From Hydractinia symbiolongicarpus (taxonomy: Eukaryota > Cnidaria > Hydrozoa > Anthoathecata > Hydractiniidae): a DNA stretch of 64,000 bases. The stretch covers positions 17,309,001-17,373,000 of the forward strand of contig NC_079885.1 of assembly GCF_029227915.1 (NCBI RefSeq), given 5' to 3'. Positions 1 through 10,355 of the stretch are shown here, piece by piece. Both the position numbers and the translations under genes were made by a program. The notes under the pieces were generated by a model, which saw nothing but the letters and a program-made list of their open reading frames with translations, was not told the origin of the DNA and searched no databases. Positions within the stretch are counted from its first letter, which is position 1; each line of letters starts with the position of its first letter.

Positions 1-605
1 GGATGTATACGGGCATAGATGTTATGCAACCTCAATTTTAATTTTAAAATCATTTGTGTAACAGAAACCTGGCTCAAGGAACAGATGATAACAAATTCAA
101 ATTTTAACATTCCGGGCTATAAGTCAGGAAATAGGACTGGTGGTGGTACATGTCTCTTTATACACAACTCTATTAATTATAAATTAAGAAGTAACTTGAG
201 TATAAATACTGACGACTGTGAATCATTAACTGTTGAACTTATAAACAAAAACACTAGAAATAAAATTGTAACTGTTATGTATAGAAAACCTGCTGCAATC
301 TTCAAAGAATTTAAACGACACTTTAAATCACACCTCACTAAACTAGATCACTTTAATAAGCACATTTACATTGCCGGAGATCTAAGTTTAAACATTCTTG
401 AATATACATCAAATAATGAAGTAAAAACCTTTGTAGATACGCTCCTTCAACATAATCTTATTCCAACAATAACCAAACCTACGAGAGTGACTTTGACATC
501 TGCTACCATAATTGATAACATAATCACAAATAATTTTCATAACAACGAATATCAAACTGGAGTGATTGAAACTGATGTATCTGATCAATTCCCGACCTTC
601 TTACT
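1..605 (+). pseudogene. non-LTR retrotransposon APE endonuclease fragment
   Basis: An open frame from 19 encodes the C-terminal two thirds of an apurinic-type endonuclease, the enzyme that nicks target DNA for LINE integration. Visible in order: a TETWL motif, a GGGTCLFI strand, GDLSLNIL in the position of the family GD(F/I)NxN motif, a TRVT..SATIIDNIIT block, and a degenerate SDQFP where families have SDHxP. The 5' part lies outside the window. Similarity stops near 605, where the frame runs on into unrelated sequence to a stop at 768. That tail includes a foldback with 12-bp arms at 622-633 and 702-713. No reverse transcriptase follows, so this is a 3'-truncated relic. The altered catalytic motifs argue against activity. 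Confidence 0.75.
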
Positions 606-806
606 ATCTGTATCCCGGGTTCCTGACGCTCTCGGCATTACGGGGACTACACGGTACAGGGCCGCGAAAAGTAGAAAATATCCAAAGTACAAGTCAAACA
701 GGAGAGCGTCAGGTGGACCCTCCTTGAATTTGAATTCACAATCTGAATTCACGTCGCTGATTGGCTGAAATTTTAATTGTCGGCGTTAAAAAAAAATATA
801 AATAAG

Positions 807-843
807 TTGTCGGTGAGGCACGTTCAACGAGCCTCACCGACAA
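807..843. repeat. short perfect hairpin
   Basis: Arms of 13 bp at 807-819 and 831-843 (TTGTCGGTGAGGC and its complement) enclose an 11-nt loop. It lies in the short spacer between the LINE relic and the Kolobok-like element, outside the latter's TTAA duplication. No promoter or T-run suggests a terminator role. It may be the end of another short foldback element. Confidence 0.6.
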
Positions 844-1205
844 AAGGAAAGCCAAACGAAAGCTTTTTTATCAACCTAGACCCCAAAGTTAGTTAACTTT
901 ATTTGTTTAAGTTGTCGAGAATTAAAGGGGAAGTTCGGTCAAAAATTATATTTTCATAATCAATAGTCATAAAAGAAAAAAAAAGAATACGATAATTCTT
1001 TTTAAATGAAACCCTTATTTTTTTTAAATAATCTGTGTTAACCACGCGTAAAAACACCTCCGTAGACTGACCCCTTTACGTTTTTACGAAGGCTGGGTCG
1101 AGTTTGAATTATGACGTTTTATAGTTCAAAAAGCGAAGTTCAGTGTTGGGGATTAGGTGTAATCACACGAAGAAGCGTTTTGTTTATGCATTTTATTATT
1201 TCAAT

Positions 1206-1953
1206 ATGCCAAACTGTGCTGCCATCGGCTGTACAAATCGAAGTAGCAATAATAAAAAGACAGAAAAGGGTAAGGGAAGCGAGGAAAATAAGGAGGTAGA
1301 TAACGAAAAGCTTACGACAAAAGACGAAGATAACAACGAAAGAAAAATCCGGGTAGTATTTTATCACATTCCTAGTGCGAAAAAAGATAAAGAGCTTCGG
1401 AATAAATGGCTACACAATATAAAAAGAAGTGGTACCTTGCCGAAAGACTCTGGGTTTTATATTTGTTCTCATCATTTTGAACCAGAGTGCTTCGAAAGAG
1501 ATTTACAAGTAAGTCTTTTCGTTACCTATGTTTCACCAAACAGCCAAACATTTGTCTTTCTCGTATTTAGAAAAATTCAACACAGTTTCATTTATTACAG
1601 CCATTTCCAAAACAAAACCATGTCAAAAAAAATCATTATATTTTCTTCGCATGTTCGCATTTTCTTTCCCCCAGTGCTGAATGTTTTTTTAACATCGAAA
1701 AATCCTTCAAGAACATGTGCTTTCGTAAGACGGGGGTAATGGAAATCTATTATTTTTAAATTTCTAGGCTGAACTAATGGGTTCTCCACCGCGGAATAAA
1801 TTAAAAGATGGTGCTGTTCCGACCTTGTTTAATTTTACAAAACAGCCTGAGAAACGTAAAAGAACAGAAAAAAGAATCGAAGACCGTCAGAAACGACAGG
1901 AACCAGATAAAAAAGAAGCCATTGAAAATATGAAAACAAGCTTTACATTGTAA
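1206..1953 (+). CDS. THAP-domain DNA-binding protein, two exons
   Basis: Exons 1206-1508 and 1768-1953 join in phase 0 across a GTAAGT..TTCTAG intron to give 162 residues. The start MPNCAAIGC supplies the first two cysteines of the THAP C2CH zinc finger. Further on come a W in the KWLHNIKR segment, ICSHHFEPECF with the distal Cys and His, and AVPTLF just after the splice. That last motif is the signature end of the domain, and its appearance only after splicing strongly supports the intron. The THAP domain has an unusually long acidic/lysine insertion after residue 15. The rest is a short basic K/R/E tail with no coiled coil or nuclease. THAP domains bind the ends of their own transposons. 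The role here, binding the element's subterminal repeats or its own promoter, is inference. Confidence 0.88.
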
Positions 1954-2013
1954 TAATTTTTTTTTAATTAGTATTCAATCCCCTCTTTAGCTCTAAGGTT
2001 GAAGTTGGTTCTT

Positions 2014-3136
2014 TTATTCAGAATCGGAATCCGTGTTTTCATACAGTCGTTTGTCGTCGGATTTGCTCTCCGTGAATGGGATATAAATACCATTTTCAGA
2101 TGGATATTTATTACGAATTGCCCATAAAGCACACGACGGTATAATTTTTCGCACACCTTTTCTCAATCTGTTATGTATCCACCACGTGTACTGTTTGTAA
2201 CCGGCAAAACGTAGTGAACTAAAAAGAAATTGTGATATAACACAAGTTTGATCCCAAGTCCTTTCTTGCCCTTAACCCTTAAAATAGGATGCAATAAAAA
2301 AACGTACCAATTATCCGTGTGCATTGCATCGCCCCTTAAATTATTTAGAGCAGACAGTGCAGTGGTTAGTACTGGTTTACATAGACAAACCATCCCAAAA
2401 GTTTCGGCTTCAGTTATACATTGTTTTCCTAAAAAGAAAATCTTAAAAAATGACCCCCGTCTCAAGTTTTGATTTTTGAGCGCACGCGTTCTCATTCGAT
2501 TTGTAAAGCTGAATAAAATAAAACAACCACCGTTGTGTTTTTTTTGTGAGATTGTTTTGGCAGTAGCGAATGATAACGAATAAAATATATGCGAAGGAGA
2601 GTTAAATGTTTTTGAGAAAAAACTCATGTTAGGCAAAATATTTTATTTATATAATATTTATAATTATTATATTATATATTTATATATTATATAATATAAT
2701 CATTTATATAATATTTTTATTAAATCGTGTTCGTAGGGATATTTTTTTTTATCAACGCGAAGACCAATATTTAAAGGGAATATGTAGAGTTTTGTTATGG
2801 TTTTAAACACGAAAAAGAAAATTATGCTTGGCTAAATTTTTTGTTTATTTTACCTTCAAAATGATTGTCAGGAATTTCATTTGTATCCCTGCAACACAAG
2901 CTTTCACTGTACGACTCCATCGCTCTACAGTGACCACCGCATTGGCACCAGTTATTATTGCCGATCCTTGAAACTTCATCTTCTTCCTCATCACTCTCGG
3001 AACTACACGTTCCTAATTTATTCAGTTCTTCCAAAGAAAATTCTGGTTCAAAATTGAAGGGTCTGAGAGTGGATAAATCAGGTATGTCATCGTTTTCATC
3101 TTCGTTAGAACTTGAATCGCTTCGAATTTGATCCAT
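2014..3136 (-). CDS. P2X7 ballast-type (P2RX7_C-like) zinc protein, three exons
   Basis: Exons 3136-2854, 2428-2308 and 2218-2014 join with matching phases (1 then 2) at GTAAAA, CTTTTTAG, GTACGT and CTTTTTAG sites, giving 202 residues. The N-terminal 75 residues are acidic and Ser-rich. A cysteine cluster follows (WCQCGGHCRAM..ESLCC), then CITEAETFGMVCL, RFAGYKQYTWWIHNRL, KIIPSCALWAIRNKYP and a short acidic tail. This series is the zinc-binding cytoplasmic domain of vertebrate P2X7 receptors, which also occurs alone in many invertebrate proteins. No transmembrane segment is present, so it is not a receptor. Intron 1 contains an AT-only block (about 2640-2720). The gene converges on the THAP gene with about 60 bp between stop codons. 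Why a transposon carries it is unknown. Confidence 0.85.
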
Positions 3137-3491
3137 TGCTTACAAAACTAACACTGTATTTTCAAAGAAGTAATTTGTTACAGATTTAAAAAGAAATATA
3201 GCAGGAAAGAAGTAGATTCTTCTAGCAAATTGTGTAGCCTGTGTTGTGACTCTTTCACGCGATGCAATGTTTTGAACTATAAAACGTCATACTTGAGTTA
3301 GAACCCAGCTTCTTTTTTTTCTGACGCGCTTTTTCAAAAATGGAGCATTTTCAAGAAGTTTGTGTCAACATTAGAGACATTTCCGAAACTCCAAGTTTAA
3401 TGAAGTAAATTTTTTTTGTTTTTATAAGTATAAATACATGGAATTATAAAATAAAATAAATTTATTTTTTTTGACCGAACTTCCCCTTTAA

Positions 3492-3884
3492 GTAATAAGT
3501 TGTTCAACCGGTGCCGTCTAATTTACATATGAATAGACGGCAGCTGTTGGGGATGGTTTCCATGATTATTAGCTGTTAGGGTGGTTTGTTTTTGATTTTT
3601 TATAAATAATTCTGCTTATTGTCATTTCTTTCATTCTTATGTCATATTCCGTACTTCATAATTCTATTTTATTGCTTATAAAATGTTCATAAACACCCTA
3701 CCTCCTGTAAATGGCTCTCGCTAATTGAGTAGGACGTAGTGTACAACTGAAAAAAGAAAAAGTACTGATGATAAACACCAGGCTTTTCCACAAATTTCTT
3801 TTTGACGTTCTTTGTGATCTCACATGCTCACATGTACTATGAAAAAACAACAAGAGTTTCTTCAAAGAAATACACCTATAGCAT
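3492..3884. other. no gene seen
   Basis: AT-rich spacer between the Kolobok-like element and a TTC microsatellite. It holds a small hairpin (GCCGTCTA..TAGACGGC near 3515-3545) and no open frame or splice pair I can support. Confidence 0.5.
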
Positions 3885-3937
3885 GTTCTTCTTCTTCTTC
3901 TTCTTCTTCTTCTTCTTCTTCTTCTTCTTCTTCTTCT
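3885..3937. repeat. (TTC)n microsatellite
   Basis: About 17 uninterrupted TTC units. The phenylalanine-rich frame across it is an artefact of the repeat. Confidence 0.95.
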
Positions 3938-3975
3938 ATGCCTTTTGGATTTGTAAAAACAGTGTTTTATTTATC

Positions 3976-4425
3976 TTAGGCGAGGCAAATGACTTTAGAT
4001 AAATCACTCCATCGTTTTCTATCTTGTGCAATCTGTTTTAGTGTGCGAAGGTTATCAGTTGTTGTAAATTCCTTAACAGGGAGTGTTGCGTTATTTTTGA
4101 GAGTTGTTTTGATATCTTGATCTATAGAAGTTGGTATAGTAATTCGTTTGTTTCCTGAAAAGTTCTTTGCATCTTTGGGAATTTCGAAGTAGTATCTCAT
4201 AGCTTGTTGTGCAGGTGTAGTCTCTGGTAGTCTAAGGATATGTCCAAGTAGTCTCCATTTGGTATGTTTCATAGTTTTACTTATGGGTTCCTCTTTGCAT
4301 TTTTCTATAATTTTTGATTCTTGATCTTTTTATCTTTTATAATATTTTTAAGTTGTCTTCTATGTACTACATCAATTTCGTTTTGCTTTTTCTTTGTCAG
4401 TCCCTATGTTCCAAAATTGTAGGTT
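3976..4425 (-). pseudogene. older LINE reverse transcriptase, 3' part (interrupted)
   Basis: Reading leftward, the frame carries WRLLGHILRLPETTPAQ..MRYYFEIP, typical of the C-terminus of non-LTR reverse transcriptase ORFs. Just upstream at about 4290-4425 the same protein continues with a GLTKKKQNEIDVVHRRQL-type segment, broken by a frameshift and a TAG. The coding sequence stops exactly at a 10-bp sequence (4416-4425) that is repeated at 7729-7738, where the same reading frame resumes. This is therefore the 3' half of a gene split by the insertion at 4426-7728. Multiple stops show it was already old or has decayed since. Confidence 0.8.
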
Positions 4426-7400
4426 ATTTTTTTTTTTTTTTTCAATAATATAATATTTTTTTTATTTTCAATTTTACAACAATAACTAGAACATTATATG
4501 ATTACAAGGGACTAATTTACTACATAACACAACATATTCCTAGCTAACGATTTAACAGTTCAACTTTGAAATTTCATGATCAACCACAATATCATCTCCT
4601 ACATCGAACTTTTTATATAAACTTCTCGAACCTCTTAAACATATTAAACCAGATCTCAACAGAGCAAAACAAAGTTTTGTGCGTATATGTGTGACTGCAG
4701 TTGAAATGGGTATGTTCTTCTTATCCGCTATCATTTCCGAAAGCCGACTGTAAAAAGTGATGCATTCGCGACCCATGCTTCCGTGAATTGAGAATATAAG
4801 CGGCGTGAAACTGCCATTATCAACACTCAAAATTCTACGATTGTAATTTCTTTTCTTCTCGTTCTCGTTTGAAATGAAAGATTGCTGTAAAGTTTGGTTG
4901 TTGTACCTCGAGGCAGTGGGGTCAAAAACCCTTACGTCAAAAAATGCCTGTTGGCCGTTTATCCAAAAATCACGACCACGAATGTCCGGTCTACAATCAT
5001 CACCGGTTTTTACACTCTTTAAATCGAAACGTTCTCCAGTCAGCGGTAGCAAATTCGGTTCTAACTGTACGTCATGACAAACATCCTTGAGTAACTTTGA
5101 TGTGAGGTCACGAATGTCGTTGTGACGTCTCGTAACAAAGCCACCCATCTTACACTTCATGCTGTGTTCAACGTCAAATCGAGCTCCACAAACGCAACTG
5201 CTGGGTAAGTTGGGAATGCTCCAATTGTAGCGTAGACGCATAGCATCCCAAAACTCTTGCTTGTTGAGATAAAAACCTTTCTCAGTTATTGGCAATACCT
5301 TTAGCCAATTGGAGACTCCTTTTTGTTGGTTGATGTCGTTTACCTTAACTTGCTTCATTGCATGTTATATCTGCATAGGGCCAGATTCTCTTTCTGGATA
5401 TCCAATTTTAAAGTTCTAACTTTGCTTTAGCTGTTTTTGTTTTTCTAACATCGTAGATACCGTCTATGTCTTGCTTTTTGATAGAGTCGACAAGACATTT
5501 TGTGATCATTCTCGATTATTAAATTGTACTTGTGCGTCGTCAGGAAAAATAGTGAGATTCAATCCTCCAAGTCGTGTGGGAAGTGATAGTAAAAGCCTTT
5601 CGTTTTCGGAGCATAGATGACAGTTATCGCAGGTATGAATTCGTTTCTGACGACTGTCTCTATCGGTTGAAGCAATTTTTGTCAGGAACGGTCCGGAGAA
5701 GAAATGTCAATTTAGCTTTAAATAACCAAACGCACAATAAGATGATTGAGGTACTAGTTCAGCAATCTTTGATAGAAGTTTTAGCTGTTCAACTAAGCTT
5801 GCAACTTTGCTATTAACATATTCAATCTTGTAAGACTGACTACCAATGACTGCACCGAGATGACGTTGACCAGTCGATGTTACCAAAATATTTGAATCTG
5901 CAAAGATTTGCTCAGCACTAAGTAGATACTCTTGTTTCACAATTAGATGGGATTTAGTCGCCTTCGGGAAGTAGCCGTATTTCGGACCGATGTCAACGAT
6001 TTTCGACCAAAATTCTTTAATTTCGTAAAGTTTTCCAGCAACAGTAAAATCATCAGCGTATGCAACCTCTTTAAGGGTGTGGTCATTCGAACGTGTATTG
6101 TTGAAACGTGCTTTCAACAATGGTATGATTCCAATAGCATACGCAGCCATCGACGTCGGATCGCCCTGTGTGGTGCCTTCCCTCGAAAGAATCTTCTTTC
6201 CGCCTATCACGAATAAACGTGCAGGCACAGCATAACAGTTGTTAATGAACGTAGCAATCATTGGGCATAACTTCGAAATGTTATGCAGCATTACCTTTCT
6301 ATTAATTGAGTAAAAGGCATTCTCAGCATCGATTAGAAGAACAGCCTCAGTATCGTCGTTGTCGAAAATGTCATGCATCGCATGGACGGCTGCTTCAACA
6401 CCAGCATTTTGACCAGCACAAACTTGTAACGAACCTGCTGCTTTAATTACGTCATTTTTAGATATGTTTATCACAATCTTCCCAACTATTCTACGAAGCA
6501 CCTCACCAACACCAATTGGTCGTAAACCAGGATTTTTGTTTAACGGTATTAAACGGCAAGCAACAAAAGCTTCAAGCGGAGATCTATCAGATTCTGGAAT
6601 AGATCCAATACACAGCTTCTTCGTTAACTCGGCTATGGCTTTACGTAGATCAGTATTGGTTGTACCAAATGAAACCTGACGGACCAGAACCACCTTTGGT
6701 ATACGTGGCAGCTTTCAATACCATGTCTTCATCAATGATATCAAAAACAATATCATGGATTCGCTGTGACGGTTGATCTATTAAGTTATCTTCGCTAAGA
6801 TTCCCCTGATCTGGATGTTTTTGTTCCAATAATAATAATGTCTCGTCGTTAAGTGGAAGGATACCTTGCGTCATGTTGTCAGTTAATAATCGCAAAGCAC
6901 TGTTGATATTTCCCTTCTGCATGAACAATCGAAACTTTTTCGAAATAGATGAAATATCACTTTTCGGATTTGGTGGTTGAAGTCTTTCCTGAATAGCGAC
7001 AGCTTCATCAAAAAGTTCTAACAATTCGCCATTCTCCCATAGTGTCAAGCGCCGTTCTAAAGCTTTTGTATGGTCTTTTGATTTCGACTTCTTGCTGGGT
7101 TTTTGTAACAATAGTGAAGGCATTACATAAAGTGCTTTTAACGAAATAGGTTTCATCGGCGAATCGTCGATCCAAAGATTTATAAGACGTGTCATTTCTC
7201 GAATAAACGATTTTCCAGCCGCACCAGAAGGTAGTAAAAACAAATTCTTTTTCCACTAAACTATTCTTTCATATGTATAGTCTAAATCATGCGTAAATTT
7301 TGACCCTGGAATGTTCTTCCAATAAAAATTTTCATTTACTACAGTTGTTGGAATAATTCGTTCGGCAGCTGGTTGGCTTGAAGAGGTTGTAATTGTCGCT

Positions 7401-7728
7401 TCATTTGTTTTTCGTAAACATGTTCTAAGATGTATATTCAAACCTTTATATGTGGTAAAAGTTCTCGTATTACAGGAGTTGCATCTGAATGATGTAAAAG
7501 ATGTCGCCAATTGAATTGGTTGCGCGGAACTGCCATTTGCGTTTGAATTTCGATTCGATTCGTTATTCACTAGCGGTCGATTTAAAGTGGCCAGTACCAG
7601 TAATTTCGCGGCAAAGTTAATCTGCTTAATACGTTTAGTCACGAACAAAAACTTCACATTTACTGCTTTGTTTCACATTTCCAATTAACCGTTAGCGGAA
7701 AAACGTCCGCCATGTTCGAAATCATTGC
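4426..7728 (-). mobile_element. restriction-like-endonuclease LINE (R2/NeSL-type) inserted in older LINE
   Basis: The insertion is bounded by direct copies of ATTGTAGGTT (4416-4425 and 7729-7738). It has a T-run at its left end (4427-4442), which is the poly(A) tail of a minus-strand element. It carries a single decayed ORF (zinc finger, reverse transcriptase, CCHC plus PD-(D/E)XK nuclease). Removing the insert and one copy of the duplication restores a continuous frame in the flanking LINE, which is strong proof of a retrotransposition event. Clade assignment (R2, NeSL, Hero or another RLE clade) needs a phylogeny. Confidence 0.85.
4552..7657 (-). pseudogene. RLE-type LINE ORF: zinc finger, RT, restriction-like endonuclease
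   Basis: From the N-terminus (7657): a C2HC finger (CNSCNTRTFTTYKGLNIHLRTC, about 7440-7510), a linker, then reverse transcriptase with motif A DAENAFYSINR, the QGDP block in EGTTQGDPTSMAAYAIGI and YADD (6693-5707). The C-terminal part (5358-4552) has CVCGARFDVEHSMKC, GGFVTRRHNDIRD and RPDIRGRDFWINGQQAFFDVRV, the zinc knuckle and PD-(D/E)XK nuclease that cuts the target in R2-like elements. Breaks: an in-frame TAG at 7258-7256, a frameshift near 6680, and several frameshifts and stops between 5707 and 5358. All domains are present in normal order but no single frame survives, so the copy is inactive. Confidence 0.85.
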
Positions 7729-8511
7729 ATTGTAGGTTCATACTGCTTTAACTATTGATTTATAGATTGTTAATTTCTTCTCCCAGTGTATGTTATGTTT
7801 TAACCATACTTGTTTTGTTGAATTGAATGCTGCACATGACAGTTGTATTCTTCATTTCATGTCTTCATAGCATCCAAGTAGACTTCCCAGTTTCTTCACT
7901 GTTCTCCAGGTTTCATCAATTTTATCTTTATTTCTCTTTATCTCAGTTTCTTTCGTTTTATCTTCGTTTACTTTTAGATTATGCTCTGCAAGTGTCTTTA
8001 CCAATGCTTTTGAGGTAATCCTTTTCTGCTTTATCTTATGTTTAGATTCCTTTGTAGTGCTATGTTTAGATTCCTTTGTAGTGTTCTAAGGCTTTTTTCA
8101 AACGCTATGTTAAAAAATGTTCCACTAATTGCATCTCCTTGTAGTGATGCTAGTCTTCTCTCCTTGTAGTGTTCCATGTCTTCTGGAGGACTATCTGCAA
8201 ACTGCACATTGATGCTTGTATTACTGAGTAGTAGTCGGCCCTTTCTACATTCATCTTCATCAAGGAAGGTTTTCAATTCTTTCATTAGTTCATTTCTGTT
8301 GATGGTATCGAAGTCTGAGGACATGTCTATTCCAATTATATGTATTTCGAGATATTGGTAGAGCTGTGCTTTTGCTGTTAGAAATCTGTGGGCCCATGTT
8401 ATGTCTCCTGTTGATCTGTTAGGCATGTACGCTCACTGTGATTGCAAAAGGTATTGATCAACTTTGGGCTGGATTCTGTTGAGGCTTGTAAGGGAGAACA
8501 GTTTTCTGACC
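7729..8511 (-). pseudogene. older LINE reverse transcriptase, 5' part (interrupted)
   Basis: From about 8511 leftward: a block around NRSTGDITWAHRFL, motif A as GIDMSSDFDTINR, and QGDAISGTFFNIAFE (8426-8031). The thumb-like continuation KVNEDKTKE..WRTVKKLGSLLGCYEDMK (about 8030-7740) is in another frame. It stops at the 10-bp duplication that flanks the inserted LINE and continues at 4425. Within it, 24 bp are tandemly doubled at 8037-8086, which duplicates LQRNLNIA. The YADD motif is not visible as an intact frame. The right end is lost where the Polinton begins, near 8515. Confidence 0.75.
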
Positions 8512-8532
8512 CAAGAGCTCTTGCAGCTGTCG

Positions 8533-9087
8533 ATGAAGGGAAGAGAATTAGGGCATGACATAACGCAACTTCAAAAAGTGCTGCAATATGCCCGAACTCC
8601 GGTGAATTTCGCCATTATGCCAAGCGTGTACATGTTGCTTTCTGATATGAACCTGCGTATAGGTAAAATTGTGGGGTATACCAACAACATTTTGATCGCT
8701 CCTGGAAGCGTAAGTGTTGGGGTCCAGGTTGACGTGAATAACAAGCCTATTGTGAAGCATACAGAAAGGGCTATCAAACATCCACCTAGGCATACCGAGC
8801 ATACCATCAGACATGTGGCAGCTATCAAATCACCACCTAAGCATACTATCAAACCACCTCCTACACCTCCTATACATACTATACCTCCTATACAGGCTAT
8901 ACAGGCTATACCACCTACACCTCTTAAGCATAGTACACACCCTAAGCCTACTACACCTCCTAAGCATGCCACGCCTCCTATACATACTCCTAAACAACCC
9001 CTACAGGGGGACCAACACGAGGATACCAAGACCGCATTGATCACGACGGGGGTGGGGATTATCATTGCATACATATGGCTCAAATAG
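8533..9087 (+). CDS. Polinton protein with P/T/H-rich repeats and C-terminal membrane anchor
   Basis: The open frame runs to TAG at 9087. I place the start at 8533, because sequence upstream of about 8511 reads as the LINE on the other strand, but the true N-terminus may be lost. Residues 1-75 look globular (VNFAIMPSVYMLLSDMNL, SVSVGVQVDVNN). Residues about 80-160 are imperfect Pro/Thr/His/Ile repeats (PPIHTIPPIQAIQAIPPT). A single hydrophobic segment (TALITTGVGIIIAYIWLK) ends the protein. The layout suggests a stalk-like surface or membrane-linked protein, which is inference. This is one of the few open frames of the element without a visible break. I do not recognise the family. Confidence 0.6.
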   Translation: MKGRELGHDITQLQKVLQYARTPVNFAIMPSVYMLLSDMNLRIGKIVGYTNNILIAPGSVSVGVQVDVNNKPIVKHTERAIKHPPRHTEHTIRHVAAIKSPPKHTIKPPPTPPIHTIPPIQAIQAIPPTPLKHSTHPKPTTPPKHATPPIHTPKQPLQGDQHEDTKTALITTGVGIIIAYIWLK

Positions 9088-9091
9088 TAGA

Positions 9092-10355
9092 TCATGATTT
9101 TTTAGTCTTTCTATCGTAGACCACGACAAACTCAACGGCAGCCGCGTTGGCCATGTACAGGTGTTTAGCCGCATATTCTACGACGGTTGCCGCTATCCTC
9201 AGAAAGAATGAGACTACGGTACCAATAATCCTGGGTAATGCAGTACCTGCCTTACCTGCCAGGTATTTGAGGAACTTCCCTAATCGTTCCAGCTGCTTCT
9301 CTACAAAGCCTTTTCCTGCACCGTCCGAGGCACTTCCTCCTGCAGCACCCGCCGCGTTAGAACCTCCTGTAACGGATAGTACAATGGTTGAAATCAGTAG
9401 ACCAACAGCCGACACGATACTCGCTATAGTCAGACCCTGCTCTCTGAAGAGGATCTTTAGCTTTTCCAACAGAGACAATCTCCGGCAATCCGGCCTATCC
9501 AAATTGTCCCTTTGTCCCCCAGTTGCCCCGGCTTTCTGCTTCTTAAATTGTTTCTCCTTAGCCTCTTCTTTTCTGATCTCACTATCATACGAAATCATCT
9601 TACCCCTCAATTCTTTAATGTTACCCTATAAGGTTTGAATTTAGAGGTTGATTCCTCTTATGTCACTTTCATCGAGGTCAACAAACGAAGTATCTATAAA
9701 GCTTTGCATATCGTATTTAACATTTTTGACATACTCTAACGAATCCATCTGAATATTTTCACCTTCCTCCTTCCCTTTAGACCTGAAATTTTTCACAGCA
9801 TCATTAACCTTGTTCTGGGCCGTCGCTTTACCGCCTTTTTTGGGTGTAGTATATTTATCAAAACCTTTCAAAGGCTTTCATACGCGTAATACCTAACAAC
9901 GTTTCTAGGGTGTTAGGGGCTTTTAATTCACCATTCTCATTCGTAAGATTCTTTTTCTTCTTGTTATCTGTGTAAAAATGAGTTGCTTGCCTTCACCCGC
10001 TCTGAAATAATAATAATTTTTCTCGGATGGTGTCATATTCAAATACTTACTAAGAAGTTCGTAAAGCTATCGACATCTGTTTCTAAATTCTGTTCCCCCA
10101 ACCCCACCTCCAATCGCTTACGTGTACCCGATTGTTGTCCTCCCCGGGTTGAAGACCCCGGTGTTCCAGGGAGTTGTTGCGTTAGGGAAAGCTAAGAGTC
10201 TCAAAGGCGTCTTACTACTCTTCATAGACCCCTTAAAAGTGAAGCCCTATTCAGGCATCAACGAGGTTGTTGGATGATCTTGGTCATCTTCATTTTCATC
10301 CCCCACCATTATCCTCTAAATCATCCTCATGCGTAAATACTGGTTTCATCGGCAT
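9092..10355 (-). pseudogene. Polinton membrane protein with hydrophobic Gly/Ala tail
   Basis: A start codon at 10355 opens an acidic N-terminus. Coding-like sequence then follows in shifting frames: RKRLEVGLGEQNLETDVDSF at about 10120-10060, a YYYFRAG block near 10005, and TNENGELKAPNTLETLLGI near 9920. A long frame from 9871 is broken only by TAA at 9643-9641 and TAG at 9628-9626. The C-terminal 110 residues hold hydrophobic, Gly/Ala-rich segments (SIVSAVGLLISTIVLSVTGG, LPRIIGTVVSFFLRIAATVV) and end in KTKKS. The gene is divergent from the capsid-like gene, with about 30 bp between starts. A 75-bp piece of that capsid gene is inserted near 10190-10268. Function unknown; membrane-active virion protein is a guess. 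Confidence 0.7.
10190..10268 (+). repeat. duplicated segment of the capsid-like gene
   Basis: About 75 bp (AAAGGCGTCTTACTACTCTT through GGCATCAACGAGGT) repeat 11206-11278 almost exactly, in the same orientation. The 11.2-kb copy sits in frame in the capsid-like gene, while this copy interrupts the leftward membrane-protein gene. It is therefore a secondary insertion or gene-conversion patch. Confidence 0.85.

Larger units (their letters stand above)
926..3487. mobile_element. Kolobok-like DNA transposon, 2562 bp, no transposase
   Basis: The ends are perfect inverted repeats of at least 20 bp starting AGGGGAAGTTCGGTC, flanked on both sides by TTAA (922-925 and 3488-3491), so the target-site duplication is intact. 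TTAA duplication plus a THAP-domain gene is the known combination of the Kolobok superfamily; piggyBac shares TTAA but normally has CCY-type ends and no THAP domain. A second inverted pair lies inside: about 1090-1130 matches the complement of about 3271-3312 around the shared block TGACGTTTTATAGTTCAAAA. Inside are two convergent, intron-containing genes (THAP at 1206-1953, ballast-type zinc protein at 2014-3136). No catalytic transposase is visible, so the element is non-autonomous or a deletion derivative. Superfamily assignment is inferred from ends plus the THAP domain. Confidence 0.8.

Noticed and set aside
926-3487. piggyBac assignment of the 2.6-kb element
   Set aside because: TTAA fits, but ends start AGGGG and the element encodes a THAP protein, which fits Kolobok better.
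8548-9095. Leftward Gly/Cys/Ile-rich frame
   Set aside because: Antisense of the Pro/Thr/His repeats of the rightward Polinton gene; low-complexity shadow.
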